Of a stretch of DNA of 64,000 nucleotides, positions 26,090-35,154 are shown piece after piece. How positions within the stretch are numbered: the first letter of the stretch is position 1; every line of letters starts with the position of its first letter. The stretch spans positions 821,786-885,785 of the forward strand of contig NZ_MSCM01000001.1 in NCBI RefSeq assembly GCF_002954665.1. Reading direction: 5' to 3'. Made by a program: the position numbers and the translations under genes. The notes below the pieces were generated by a model. That model made no database searches, was not told the DNA's origin, and saw only the letters and a program-made list of their open reading frames with translations. This DNA is from Polaribacter glomeratus (GTDB lineage: Bacteria > Bacteroidota > Bacteroidia > Flavobacteriales > Flavobacteriaceae).

Positions 26090-27058
26090 ATGAAAAAAGC
26101 GTTGGTAATTTCTGGAGGAGGAAGTAAAGGAGCATTTGCAGGCGGTGTAGCCCAATACTTAATGAAAAAAGAAAACAGAGCATACGATTTGTTTATAGGC
26201 ACATCTACCGGTAGTTTAATGGTTTCACATTTGGCACTAGGAATGCTTGATGAGTTACAACATTTATATACGAATGTAAATCAAGAAACTATTTTTAGTA
26301 ATAATCCTTTTAGAATTAAAATGGTTGCTGGCGAAAAAGTAATTAGCATAAGACACTTAAATACGCTGTGGAATTTTTTAAACGGAAGAAAAACATTTGG
26401 AGAAAGTAAAAATTTACGCACGTTAATTAAAAATAACATCACTAAAAGGATGTACGAAGAAATTAGAAATAGCAACAAAGAAGTTGTGGTAACTGTTTCT
26501 AATTTAACGGCCAATCAAATTGAATATAAATCTAGCAATGACTGTACTTACGAAGATTTTGCAGATTGGATTTGGGGCTCTTGTAATTATGTGCCTTTTA
26601 TGAGTTTGTTAGAAAAAGATCATTGCCAATATGCAGATGGTGGTTTTGGATCTTTAGTGCCAATTAGAGAGGCGATTTTAAGAGGAGCAACCGAAATTGA
26701 TGCCATAATTTTAGAAACAGAAGTTTCACAGATAAATAGAGTACCTTCTAAAAACCCTTTTTCGTTATTGTTTGATGTGTTTGATTTTATGTTAACGCAT
26801 GTAGAAAGACACAATATTACAATAGGCAAATTGGCAGCAAAAAATAAAGATGTAAAATTAAATTTATATTATACACCTACAGTTTTAACTACAAATTCTT
26901 TAATTTTTGATGAAAAACTAATGCATACTTGGTGGAAATCTGGTTATACGTATGCAAAATCTAAAAGAGAGGAGTTAATGAGCGAATTTAGACCAGATGT
27001 TTTAACCGATAAAGAAGTTGTTGAAGGTATTGATGATGTTGAAAAGTTGATTTTGTAA
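26090..27058 (+). CDS. Patatin-like phospholipase
   Basis: This 322-aa serine hydrolase has the oxyanion-hole motif SGGGSKGAF (8-16), the nucleophile elbow GTSTG with S39, and the catalytic aspartate D183 in DGG. This is the complete patatin Ser-Asp dyad. No signal peptide is visible, so the protein is probably cytosolic or exported by another route. The substrate is likely an acyl ester of a phospholipid or other lipid. The 46-nt gap to the divergent lipoprotein gene is short. It ends at a shared terminator. Confidence 0.9.
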   Translation: MKKALVISGGGSKGAFAGGVAQYLMKKENRAYDLFIGTSTGSLMVSHLALGMLDELQHLYTNVNQETIFSNNPFRIKMVAGEKVISIRHLNTLWNFLNGRKTFGESKNLRTLIKNNITKRMYEEIRNSNKEVVVTVSNLTANQIEYKSSNDCTYEDFADWIWGSCNYVPFMSLLEKDHCQYADGGFGSLVPIREAILRGATEIDAIILETEVSQINRVPSKNPFSLLFDVFDFMLTHVERHNITIGKLAAKNKDVKLNLYYTPTVLTTNSLIFDEKLMHTWWKSGYTYAKSKREELMSEFRPDVLTDKEVVEGIDDVEKLIL

Positions 27059-27087
27059 TTTAAGAAACCTCGAATTTATTTAATAAA

Positions 27088-27116
27088 AAAAAATCCAACA
27101 AATTGCTGGATTTTTA
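27088..27116. terminator. Bidirectional terminator
   Basis: AAAAATCCA / TGGATTTTT with a 9-nt loop and flanking A and T runs, between convergent patatin and S41 genes. Confidence 0.8.
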
Positions 27117-27131
27117 ATTTAAGTTATCCTT

Positions 27132-28595
27132 TTACTTAAAGTTAATAAACATATTGTCTTTGGCTGGTGTAGCTAATTTAGAATTGAATACTTCCTTAAA
27201 TTCAAAAGTAGTATTCGTTTTATTACTTGTTTTTAATCCTGATGTAATATATGTTAAAGTACTCTCTAATAAAGGATCAGAACGCTCTCCAAGAACTCCT
27301 AAATTAGTGTAATCTTCACCTAATTCTATACCTGGTAAAGTTTTTCCGGGAATAATACCATTTGGGTAATTTTTATTGTCTTTATTACTAATTTCTAACA
27401 CCAAAGGTTGCATTGCATATCTATGATTTTGGTTTAAATTAGCACCGTTTCTTTGTAAATTATCAGAATCATATAAGGTTACAGAACCAACTTGTTTTCC
27501 TCTAGTGGTTTTACCTACTAATCTTACATCAATATAAGAACTTAAAGAGTTTATAACCAATTCTGATGCAGAAGCTGTGCTATAAGAAGTTATAATATAT
27601 ATTTTATTTAAACCTAAACTTTGAATGCTTTCTTGTAAAATAACGTTTCCGTTGGCATCTGTATTTCTAATTTGATTTTTAAAATTATTTATAAAACTAT
27701 CAGCAGAAAATGCTTTTTTAATTTTATCATTCCAAACTTCTTGCGAATATAATTGACCATTAAATTGCCCAGTAATCATGCTGCCTAAATAGGTTGCAGT
27801 ACTAACAGAACCACCACCATTGTATCGAAGATCAAGAATTAATTCATTAATATTTTCTGATTTAAAGTTTGCAAATGCAGCATTTAATTGTGCATCATAA
27901 TTTCTAGCAAATTGATTGTATAGTAAGTATCCAATTTTTTTTGTCCCTTCTGTAAAAACTTTGGTAATGGCTATTGGATTTTCTTGGATTTCAATTTTTG
28001 ACAATGAAATAGAGGTGTTATTAGAAACCGGATTTCCATCATTATAATCTGCAAAACCAACGGTATAATTTGTAGCATCGCTAAATAATAAAGCATTGTA
28101 ATTATCTAATGTTAATTGAGAACCGTTGATCGTATTAAAAATCATGCCACGGGAAACCGCTTTAGTTGCCGCATCAGAATTTTCAATTACGTAACGAACA
28201 TAACCAAAAAGATTATTCGATTTATTTTTGTATAATACCAAACCAAACTCCATGCCGTTGCTTAAATTAATTCCTTGAAAGGAATTTTCTAAAGCAATAT
28301 AATCTTCAACAATCCAAGAAAAACGATCTGTAGGTCTATTTAATAAACTTTCAAAAACAGTTTCAGGATTAGAATATCCATTGAAATATAAGTATAAATC
28401 GCTTAAATTCGCAAATTTACCATCGGCTAAATCTGGCACATCTTTTTGCCATAAATAGTAATTGTTTAAACCAATCCAAATAAACCCATTTATTTTATCA
28501 TTTACAGTCGATTCAATAGAATATGATTTTTCTTTATTGCATGATGTTAACAAAACAGCTGTTGCTAATAAACCATATAAAAAAAACTTCTTCAT
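27132..28595 (-). CDS. S41-family peptidase, lipoprotein (copy 1)
   Basis: This 487-aa envelope lipoprotein has a lipobox (AVLLTSC) near residue 19. An N-terminal helical segment (NDKINGFIWIGLNNYYLW) resembles those of other Bacteroidota S41 proteins. A PDZ-like region follows (about 110-200), then the tail-specific protease domain with ELILDLRYNGGG, the nucleophile serine in STASASELVINSL and lysine in GKTTRGKQVGS. Ser-Lys dyad proteases of this kind process periplasmic proteins. It follows a paralogue on the same strand after 2 nt, indicating tandem duplication and one transcript. Confidence 0.88.
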   Translation of the reverse strand: MKKFFLYGLLATAVLLTSCNKEKSYSIESTVNDKINGFIWIGLNNYYLWQKDVPDLADGKFANLSDLYLYFNGYSNPETVFESLLNRPTDRFSWIVEDYIALENSFQGINLSNGMEFGLVLYKNKSNNLFGYVRYVIENSDAATKAVSRGMIFNTINGSQLTLDNYNALLFSDATNYTVGFADYNDGNPVSNNTSISLSKIEIQENPIAITKVFTEGTKKIGYLLYNQFARNYDAQLNAAFANFKSENINELILDLRYNGGGSVSTATYLGSMITGQFNGQLYSQEVWNDKIKKAFSADSFINNFKNQIRNTDANGNVILQESIQSLGLNKIYIITSYSTASASELVINSLSSYIDVRLVGKTTRGKQVGSVTLYDSDNLQRNGANLNQNHRYAMQPLVLEISNKDNKNYPNGIIPGKTLPGIELGEDYTNLGVLGERSDPLLESTLTYITSGLKTSNKTNTTFEFKEVFNSKLATPAKDNMFINFK

Positions 28596-28597
28596 TA

Positions 28598-30052
28598 TTA
28601 ATTGGTATTGGGTAAATTTTGGTTGATAAAAATGCCTTTGTCAATTTCTCTCTGAGGACTAATACTGTTAAATAAATACTCAAAGTTAGAAGGATTACAA
28701 GCCGAACTTGTTCCCTTATTTCCTGTTGCAATATAATTTAATACTCGGTTTAGAATAGGATCTGATGTTTCTCCTAAAACGCCTAAATTTAAAACATCTT
28801 CATTTGCACACAACGTAATGTTTGGCGTAAAGCCGTTGTTATAGGTTTGGTCGTTTTTATTTAGAAAACTTAACACGATGGGTTGTAAAGCAACTGTATG
28901 TGTCATATTTCTTAAAGGAAAATCGTAATCTAAGGAATTATACAATGTAATTGAACCTGAATTGTTTCCAGCTGTTTTGGTACCAATTACATGTACATTT
29001 ATGTAAGGGTTTAAGCTATTTATTAATAATTCAGTTGCTGACGAACCAGAAAAATTAGTTCCGTTTAAAATGATGTAAACATCTGTCAAATTTAAACTAT
29101 TGATGATTGTAGTCTCGTTTAATTTAGTAGGAAATTTAGTTAGTAAAGAATCTGGTTGATTAGCTAAAAACCAAGATTGTGCTTTTGAATTCCATTCTTC
29201 TTTTATTAAAACTTCGGCAGTAAATTGACCCGTAATCATAGCAGCAATTTTTGAAACGTTTTTAGCAAAACTACCACCACCAATATTATTTCTAAAGTCT
29301 AAAACTAATTCGGTAACTGTTTGATTTTTAAAAGATAAAAAGGTGTTATTTAAATCGTTGATGTAGTTTTTAGAAAAATCATTATTATATGCTAAATACC
29401 CAATTTTATCAGAATTTTGAGTAATTATTTTCTCTAAAAAAGTAGGAGCATAGTTGTAAATTTGTTTTTCTAAAGCAACTATTTTGGCATTAGGAATAAC
29501 GATTGTTCCGTTAAAATTTGCCATTTGTAAGGTAAAATTATCTGATCCGTTTACCAGTAAATCAAGATAATTTGTTCTTGTAAGTTGTACTCCATCCACT
29601 GCATGAAAAAATTCGCCTCTTATTATGTTTTTGGTTGTGGCATCAGAATTTGGTAAAATATGAGTTACATAGCCTAAAACATTGTCTGTATTATTTGGTT
29701 CAGCTATAATTCCGAATTCCAACCCATTTGTAAAAGCAGTTCTTAATTCAACATTATTTATAGTATTGTAATTTTCAATTAATGTAGATTTTACATCCGA
29801 AGAAATTAATAAGCTAGAGAATAACACGTTATAGTCAAGAAAAGTACTCAAATAAGTATTTAATTGTTGATCAGAACTAAAGCGTCTATCTGCTAAATCG
29901 GCAATTTTATCTTGGTGCAAATAGTAGGCATTTAAACCTTTCCAAACAAAGTCGTGCACAATTAAATCTTGAGGAACTTCATATTCTTTAGAGCAGCTTG
30001 CAAAAACTGTAATAAATATTGATAGATAAATAACTTTAAAAAAATTCCTCAT
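28598..30052 (-). CDS. S41-family peptidase, lipoprotein (copy 2)
   Basis: The 484-aa paralogue of the next gene has lipobox VFASC near residue 20, the same N-terminal segment (IVHDFVWKGLNAYYLHQD), PDZ-like region, ELVLDFRNNIGGGSF, catalytic serine in FSGSSATELLINSL and lysine in IGTKTAGNNSGS. The active site is intact, so it is probably a working second protease and not a decayed copy. It lies divergent (154 nt) from the ECF sigma operon. No TAnnTTTG box was evident for it. Confidence 0.88.
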   Translation of the reverse strand: MRNFFKVIYLSIFITVFASCSKEYEVPQDLIVHDFVWKGLNAYYLHQDKIADLADRRFSSDQQLNTYLSTFLDYNVLFSSLLISSDVKSTLIENYNTINNVELRTAFTNGLEFGIIAEPNNTDNVLGYVTHILPNSDATTKNIIRGEFFHAVDGVQLTRTNYLDLLVNGSDNFTLQMANFNGTIVIPNAKIVALEKQIYNYAPTFLEKIITQNSDKIGYLAYNNDFSKNYINDLNNTFLSFKNQTVTELVLDFRNNIGGGSFAKNVSKIAAMITGQFTAEVLIKEEWNSKAQSWFLANQPDSLLTKFPTKLNETTIINSLNLTDVYIILNGTNFSGSSATELLINSLNPYINVHVIGTKTAGNNSGSITLYNSLDYDFPLRNMTHTVALQPIVLSFLNKNDQTYNNGFTPNITLCANEDVLNLGVLGETSDPILNRVLNYIATGNKGTSSACNPSNFEYLFNSISPQREIDKGIFINQNLPNTN

Positions 30053-30122
30053 GTAAATAGGTCTAAATTATATAGTAAATTTAACGCAATTTAAACATAT
30101 TTAGTATTTTTTAAAACATTGA

Positions 30123-30151
30123 TGTAACAAAATAAATTATGTGTCGTCTTA
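30123..30151 (+). promoter_or_regulatory. ECF-type promoter of sigma operon (probable autoregulation)
   Basis: TGTAAC (30123-30128), a 16-nt spacer, then CGTCTTA (30145-30151) and ATT. Boxes and spacing are identical to those before the DUF4870 gene at 20.4 kb. The site is 55 nt upstream of the sigma gene ATG. Confidence 0.7.
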
Positions 30152-30206
30152 ATTATGTAAACCTGCTATAAGAGATGAAAAAATAGCAGATAAACAAATA
30201 AAAAAA

Positions 30207-30716
30207 ATGAATCAATCAGACTTCCTAAAAGTTGTTTTACCATTTAAAGATAAAGTCTTTAGATTAGCAAAAAGATTATTAGTTTCTTCAGAAGAAGCTG
30301 AAGATGCTACTCAAGAACTATTTTTTAAATTGTGGAAAAGCAAGGACAAAATAGCTGATTATAATAATGTTGAAGCGTTTGCAATGACCATGACAAAAAA
30401 CTACTGTTATGATCGTTTAAAAAGTAAACAAGCAAGTAATTTAACATTAGTACACAATAATTATAAGGAAAAAGATACGCCTTTAGAAAAACAATTAGAA
30501 TATCAAGACAGTGTAAACCAAGTGCATTTATTGATAGAAAAATTACCAGAACAACAAAAAATTATTATTCAACTTAGAGATATAGAAGAATATGATTTTG
30601 ATGAAATCTGTAAAATGGTAGATATGAAACCAACCGCAGTAAGGGTTGCATTATCTAGAGCAAGAAAAACAATAAGAGAAGAATTAATTAAAAAACACAA
30701 CTATGGAGTTAGCTAA
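30207..30716 (+). CDS. ECF RNA polymerase sigma factor
   Basis: The 169-aa protein has sigma region 2 (about 8-80: RLAKRLLVSSEEAEDATQEL, then LWKSKDKIADY and the DRLK end) and region 4 (about 110-165: LPEQQKIIIQLRDIEEYDFD followed by a helix-turn-helix with TAVRVALSRARKTIREEL). There is no region 3, as is usual for ECF factors. Its stop overlaps the next gene by 14 nt. The upstream promoter looks like its own target, which predicts positive autoregulation. Confidence 0.93.
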   Translation: MNQSDFLKVVLPFKDKVFRLAKRLLVSSEEAEDATQELFFKLWKSKDKIADYNNVEAFAMTMTKNYCYDRLKSKQASNLTLVHNNYKEKDTPLEKQLEYQDSVNQVHLLIEKLPEQQKIIIQLRDIEEYDFDEICKMVDMKPTAVRVALSRARKTIREELIKKHNYGVS

Positions 30717-31125
30717 CATAGAAAAATTAGTAGAAAAATATTTAAATGCAGAAACTACTTTGCAGGAAGAAACAACCTTGAAAAACTATTTCACAGAAGG
30801 TTCTGTTGCTCCTCATTTGCAAGAGTATGCGTATATGTTTACATATTTTGCTACTATAAAAGCAGAAGTCTACACAAAAACCATTGCGTTAGAACCTAAG
30901 AAATCTAAAAGAAGAAACTATAAATGGTTGTCTGTAGCAGCGTCAATAGTGCTATTGTTTAGTGTATTTATTGGTAAACAAGAATATGAAAGATACCAAG
31001 CATTAAAACAATTTGAACAAATAAGTAAAGGATTAAGATTACTTTCTCAAAACCTTAAAAAAGGAGAACAAGCAGTTGCAACCTTATATACTTATGAAAA
31101 CACAGTAAATAAAATCTTAAAATAA
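30703..31125 (+). CDS. Probable anti-sigma factor (single-pass membrane protein)
   Basis: The 140-aa protein has a cytosolic helical N-terminus (1-70, ELANIEKLVEKYLNAETT), one membrane helix (about 74-91, WLSVAASIVLLFSVFIG) and a short helical periplasmic tail. It overlaps the sigma gene by 14 nt. Topology and position are those of membrane anti-sigma factors, though no classic ZAS zinc motif (HxxxCxxC) is seen. The tail (YQALKQFEQISKGLRLLSQN) could sense an envelope signal or bind the downstream DUF4252 proteins; this is inference. Confidence 0.75.
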   Translation: MELANIEKLVEKYLNAETTLQEETTLKNYFTEGSVAPHLQEYAYMFTYFATIKAEVYTKTIALEPKKSKRRNYKWLSVAASIVLLFSVFIGKQEYERYQALKQFEQISKGLRLLSQNLKKGEQAVATLYTYENTVNKILK

Positions 31126-31157
31126 AACCAAGTAAAGAATAGTAAAACCAAGTAATT

Positions 31158-31676
31158 ATGAAAAAAATAATAATGATAATAGCATTTATTGTTACACCAA
31201 TTGTAACAAATGCACAATCGTTTTTTGATACTTTAGAAGACATGCAAGGCGTAGATATGGTTGTTGTTACCAAAGATGCTTTTGAATTAATTTCTAAATT
31301 TAAAAATGTTAAAATTGACGATAACGAAGGGATGAAAGTCTTTAAAATGATTCAAGACTTAAAAGAGTTTAAAATGTTTTCTACAGAAAATTCATCTGTA
31401 GCAGATAAAATGGAAAATATGGTTAATTCTGCCATTAAAACTCAAAATTTAACACAATTAATGCGTATTAAAGATGATGAGTCTCGTATTAAAATCTATG
31501 TAAAATCAACAAAAAACAAAGATTACGTAAGCGAAGTTTTAATGTTTATTAAAGGTTTGAGTAAGAAAACAAACCAAGCATCCGAAGCCATGATTGTTTC
31601 TTTAACAGGAAATATAGACATTAACAAAATGTCTGAATTAGCTGATACTTTTGTAAAAGAAGGTAATAAAAAATAA
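31158..31676 (+). CDS. DUF4252 periplasmic protein (copy 1)
   Basis: The 172-aa protein has a signal peptide ending NAQS near residue 20 and no lipobox. The mature part is charged and helical, with DAFELISKFKNVKID and LTQLMRIKDDESRIKIYVKS, matching DUF4252, a family that habitually follows ECF sigma/anti-sigma pairs in Bacteroidota. Function is unknown. It is the third gene of the sigma operon (32-nt gap). Confidence 0.82.
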   Translation: MKKIIMIIAFIVTPIVTNAQSFFDTLEDMQGVDMVVVTKDAFELISKFKNVKIDDNEGMKVFKMIQDLKEFKMFSTENSSVADKMENMVNSAIKTQNLTQLMRIKDDESRIKIYVKSTKNKDYVSEVLMFIKGLSKKTNQASEAMIVSLTGNIDINKMSELADTFVKEGNKK

Positions 31677-31738
31677 ATATAAGATAAGAAAGTGAGGTAA
31701 TTATCAAGTCTGACTTTCTTATCATTTAAACCTACAAA

Positions 31739-32275
31739 ATGAAAAAAATATACACATTATTTTCTCTAGTTTTTATAGTACTATTTGCGAGTTCTTGCAA
31801 AAATGAAAAATCGTTGCAAAGTTATTTAGTCGATACCAGCGGAAAAGAAGGTTTTTTTACAGGAGATTTACCTGTAAGTTCTTTAATGAGTGCAAAAGCA
31901 GACGTTACCAACGAAGTAAAAGAAACAATGAAAAGTATTAAAAAAATCAATGTTGCTTTTTTAAAAAAGACAGCAGATAACACGGTTGCTTATGAAGCAG
32001 AAAAAGCGACACTAAAAAATATCTTTACAAATAAGGAATATAAAAGTTTAGGAGCCGTAAAAGCTAAAGGTATGAGTGTAAACGTTTATTATACAGGTAA
32101 TACAGAGTCTTTAGATGAAGTAATTGCATTTATGTATAGTAAAGATGTAGGCGTTGGAGTAGCAAGATTGTTGGGTGAAAACATGAATCCTGCTAAGGTA
32201 ATTGAAATGATGAATAGCGTAAAAATGGATGGAGGCAACCTAGAGAGTTTAGGCGCTATGTTTACAGGACAATAA
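31739..32275 (+). CDS. DUF4252 lipoprotein (copy 2)
   Basis: The 178-aa product has a lipobox (VLFASSC) near residue 20. The mature part shows the DUF4252 pattern with SLQSYLVDTSGKEGFFTGDL, a VNVYYTGNTESLDEVIAFMY segment and a helical C-terminus. It is the last gene of the ECF operon and ends at a strong terminator. A soluble plus a lipid-anchored DUF4252 pair in one operon suggests the two act together. Confidence 0.82.
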   Translation: MKKIYTLFSLVFIVLFASSCKNEKSLQSYLVDTSGKEGFFTGDLPVSSLMSAKADVTNEVKETMKSIKKINVAFLKKTADNTVAYEAEKATLKNIFTNKEYKSLGAVKAKGMSVNVYYTGNTESLDEVIAFMYSKDVGVGVARLLGENMNPAKVIEMMNSVKMDGGNLESLGAMFTGQ

Positions 32276-32296
32276 TATTTTTTAAAAGTAATTAAG

Positions 32297-32341
32297 AAGC
32301 TGGAAGTAGAGAGTTAAACTCTTTTCTTCCAGCTTTTTTTT
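32297..32341 (+). terminator. Terminator of ECF operon
   Basis: The outer stem AAGCTGGAAG / CTTCCAGCTT with inner AGAGTT / AACTCT pairing is followed by a long T run. Confidence 0.88.
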
Positions 32342-32412
32342 TACTGAAAACTGAAACTGCTAATTGCTAACTGAAAACGGCAATTGCTAACTGCTTACTT
32401 ATTTTAACGGCT
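32342..32412. repeat. Short degenerate intergenic repeats
   Basis: Imperfect units with the core CTAATTGCTAACTG, CAATTGCTAACTG and CTAATTAACAG recur three times with CTGAAAA links. Low-complexity CTGAAAACTG repeats are known in flavobacterial intergenic DNA. No coding potential. Confidence 0.5.
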
Positions 32413-32440
32413 AATTAACAGCTACTTTCATCAGATTTCT

Positions 32441-32448
32441 TATTTTTG
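32441..32448 (+). promoter_or_regulatory. -7 box of M1 aminopeptidase gene
   Basis: TATTTTTG matches TAnnTTTG and is 19 nt before the ATG at 32467. It overlaps the open extension beginning at TTG 32446, so it argues for the later start. Confidence 0.55.
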
Positions 32449-32466
32449 ATTTTTATAAAAAAGTTT

Positions 32467-34908
32467 ATGAAGTATAACAAGTTAGTGATTTTTTGTTTTG
32501 TGTTGATGAGTTTCTTATCCGAAGCACAAAGTAAAGTGTATCAATCAGAAAGAGAAAAAATTCATGATTTAGTGCATACAAAATTAAATGTCGATTTTAA
32601 TTTTGAGAACAAAACGATGAATGGTGAAGCTTGGATTACCGCAAAACCACATTTTTACAGCACAAATACAATTACTTTAGATGCAAAAGCGATGCTAATT
32701 CATGAAGTTTCAATGAATAATTCTGCTTTAAAATATACCTATGAAGATGGCCTAAATTTAAGTATTAGTTTGCCAAAAACTTATCAAAGAAACGAGGAAT
32801 TTACTATTTATATAAAGTATACAGCACAACCAGAAAAGGTCTATCAAAAAGGGAGTGCAGCAATAACAAGTGCAAAAGGGTTGTATTTTATTAATGCTGA
32901 CGGTTCAGAAAAAAATAAACCTACACAAATTTGGACGCAAGGCGAAACTGAAGCAAGTAGCTGCTGGTTTCCTACTATTGATGCTCCAAATCAAAAAACA
33001 TCACAAGAAATATTTATAACCGTTCCAGATAAGTTTGTAACGCTTTCTAACGGCGCACTTATCAGTCAAACAAAAAAAGGAAATAACAGAACAGATTACT
33101 GGAAATTCGATCAAAAACATGCTCCGTATTTGTTTTTTATGGGAATTGGCGAATATGAAATTATAAAAGATTCTTACAAAAATATTTCTGTAAATTATTA
33201 TGTAGAAAAAGAATTTGCGCCGTATGCAAAAGATATTTTTGGATTAACACCAGAAATGATGGGTTTCTTTTCGGATAAGTTGGGCGTAGAATATCCTTGG
33301 AATAAATACAGCCAAATTGTGGGTAGAGATTATGTTTCTGGAGCAATGGAAAACACAACTGCTGTGATGCATGGAGAACAGGCATATCAAAAACCTGGAC
33401 AATTAATTGATGAAAATGTGCAAGAAAATACCATTGCGCATGAACTTTTTCATCATTGGTTTGGCAATTTAGTAACTGCAGAAAGTTGGTCTAATTTAAC
33501 GTTAAACGAATCTTTTGCTAATTATAGCGAGTATTTATGGAGAGAATATAAATATGGCAAAGTAAATGCAGAAATGCATTTGTTCGAAGATGTAGATGCG
33601 TATTTAAATGGCCAAAGTAAAGAAAAAGAGCTAGTGCGTTATAATTACGAAGATAAAGAAGATATGTTTGATTTAGTTAGCTACAATAAAGGTGGCGCTA
33701 TCTTACATATGTTAAGAATATATTTAGGCGATGAAGCTTTTTTCTTAGGATTAAAGCAGTATTTAAATACCTATAAATTTCAAGCAGCAGAAGTAGATCA
33801 ATTGCGTTTAATTTTTGAAAACTTAACTGGTAAAGATTTGAATTGGTTTTTTAATCAATGGTATTTTGGTGCAGGACACCCAAACATAGAAATTTCATAC
33901 GATTACAACACCTTGCGAAAAACAGTGACGGTAAACGTGGTTCAATTGCAAAATGAAATATTTAAGTTTCCCTTTGCGATCGATGTTTTTGAAGGATCAA
34001 AAAGAACAAGACACAGCGTTTTTGTAGATGCAAAAGATGCTTCCTTTACTTTTCCGTATACAAAACAACCAAATTTAATTCAGGTAAATGCAGATGGATC
34101 TTTGGTTTGTGAAATAAACGAAAACAAAGTTTTAAGCGATTATATTTTTCAGTTAAAAAATGCTGATAATTATGCGCACAGAAGAGAGGCTTTTTTAATT
34201 GTGGCAAAAAAACAGGATGATAAAGAAGCTTTTAATGCCGTAGTTCAGGCTTTGGATGACAAATCTTATAAAATTAGGGTTTTAGCATTGCAACAAATTG
34301 ATTTAATTAATAAGTTTTCTAAAAAGGATGTGATTCAAAAAATCATGAATATGGCAAATAACGATGTAAAAACATTGGTGCAAGCAGAAGCAATTAATAC
34401 ATTAGGTAAATTAACAGATCCTGAGTTAAAACCAATTTTTGAAAAAGGCTTGCAAAGTAAATCGTATTCTGTGTTGGGTAAATCGCTGGTGTCTTTGTAT
34501 TATGTAGATAAGCCCGCTGCAATTGCAAAATCGAAACAATTGCCAGACGAAGTTAGAAAGATTTTAGCAACGCCTCTAACTAGAATTTTTATTGAAGAAA
34601 ATGACGAATCAGAATTACCTTTTATTGCAAAAAGTGTTTTATCTGGTATGTTTTTAACTGGCGATGACACTACCAAAGTATTGTTTCAAAAAGCATTTAA
34701 ACAAATTTCTGAGAGCAATAACTCTAAAGCAATTCAGAATTTGGTTGATGATATGATCGAAAAAGGAAAGCAATTTAAAGGCTTTAATTTCGATAAAGTA
34801 GTCATTAACTTAATGCGAGATATGATAAAAGAGCAACAGAAAGTAAATAAATCAAACAGAGATAGAAACATAGAAATTATTAAAACTGCAATGGCGAGGT
34901 TGTTATAG
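32467..34908 (+). CDS. M1-family aminopeptidase, secreted
   Basis: The 813-aa protein starts MKYNKLVIFC with a signal peptide ending SEAQS. The exopeptidase motif GAMEN lies near residue 291. The zinc site HELFHHW near 324-330 is followed 18 residues later by the third ligand in LNESFANY. The C-terminal 300 residues are helical repeats (HEAT/ARM-like: DDKSYKIRVLALQQI, NNDVKTLVQAEAINTLGKL), as in other M1 enzymes. It should release N-terminal residues from peptides in the periplasm or at the surface. Monocistronic by spacing. Confidence 0.93.
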   Translation: MKYNKLVIFCFVLMSFLSEAQSKVYQSEREKIHDLVHTKLNVDFNFENKTMNGEAWITAKPHFYSTNTITLDAKAMLIHEVSMNNSALKYTYEDGLNLSISLPKTYQRNEEFTIYIKYTAQPEKVYQKGSAAITSAKGLYFINADGSEKNKPTQIWTQGETEASSCWFPTIDAPNQKTSQEIFITVPDKFVTLSNGALISQTKKGNNRTDYWKFDQKHAPYLFFMGIGEYEIIKDSYKNISVNYYVEKEFAPYAKDIFGLTPEMMGFFSDKLGVEYPWNKYSQIVGRDYVSGAMENTTAVMHGEQAYQKPGQLIDENVQENTIAHELFHHWFGNLVTAESWSNLTLNESFANYSEYLWREYKYGKVNAEMHLFEDVDAYLNGQSKEKELVRYNYEDKEDMFDLVSYNKGGAILHMLRIYLGDEAFFLGLKQYLNTYKFQAAEVDQLRLIFENLTGKDLNWFFNQWYFGAGHPNIEISYDYNTLRKTVTVNVVQLQNEIFKFPFAIDVFEGSKRTRHSVFVDAKDASFTFPYTKQPNLIQVNADGSLVCEINENKVLSDYIFQLKNADNYAHRREAFLIVAKKQDDKEAFNAVVQALDDKSYKIRVLALQQIDLINKFSKKDVIQKIMNMANNDVKTLVQAEAINTLGKLTDPELKPIFEKGLQSKSYSVLGKSLVSLYYVDKPAAIAKSKQLPDEVRKILATPLTRIFIEENDESELPFIAKSVLSGMFLTGDDTTKVLFQKAFKQISESNNSKAIQNLVDDMIEKGKQFKGFNFDKVVINLMRDMIKEQQKVNKSNRDRNIEIIKTAMARLL

Positions 34909-35131
34909 ATTTTGTTTGTAATTAGGTTTTTAATTTTAAAATGTTTAAAATAATTATTTTGACATGTAATGTAAATTAAACTATTTTGCTTGATAGGGTT
35001 TTAGTTTGTGTTAATCTTATATTTAAAAATACTAGCCAGTCTTATTTTACCTCTATTCGTTATCAATTTAAATAAAGCTTTATTACAAAATTTTGCAGTT
35101 ATTATTGGTTTAATTGGGTGTAAAACGATTA

Positions 35132-35148
35132 TTTTTATCGGATAAAAA
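35132..35148. promoter_or_regulatory. Palindrome before carboxypeptidase-like protein gene
   Basis: TTTTTATC-G-GATAAAAA is a perfect 17-bp odd palindrome 6 nt before the ATG of the next gene. A nearly identical TTTTATCGGATGAAAA occurs before eda (about 12943-12957). A shared operator is possible, but chance in AT-rich DNA is also likely. Confidence 0.25.
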
Positions 35149-35154
35149 CTAAAC

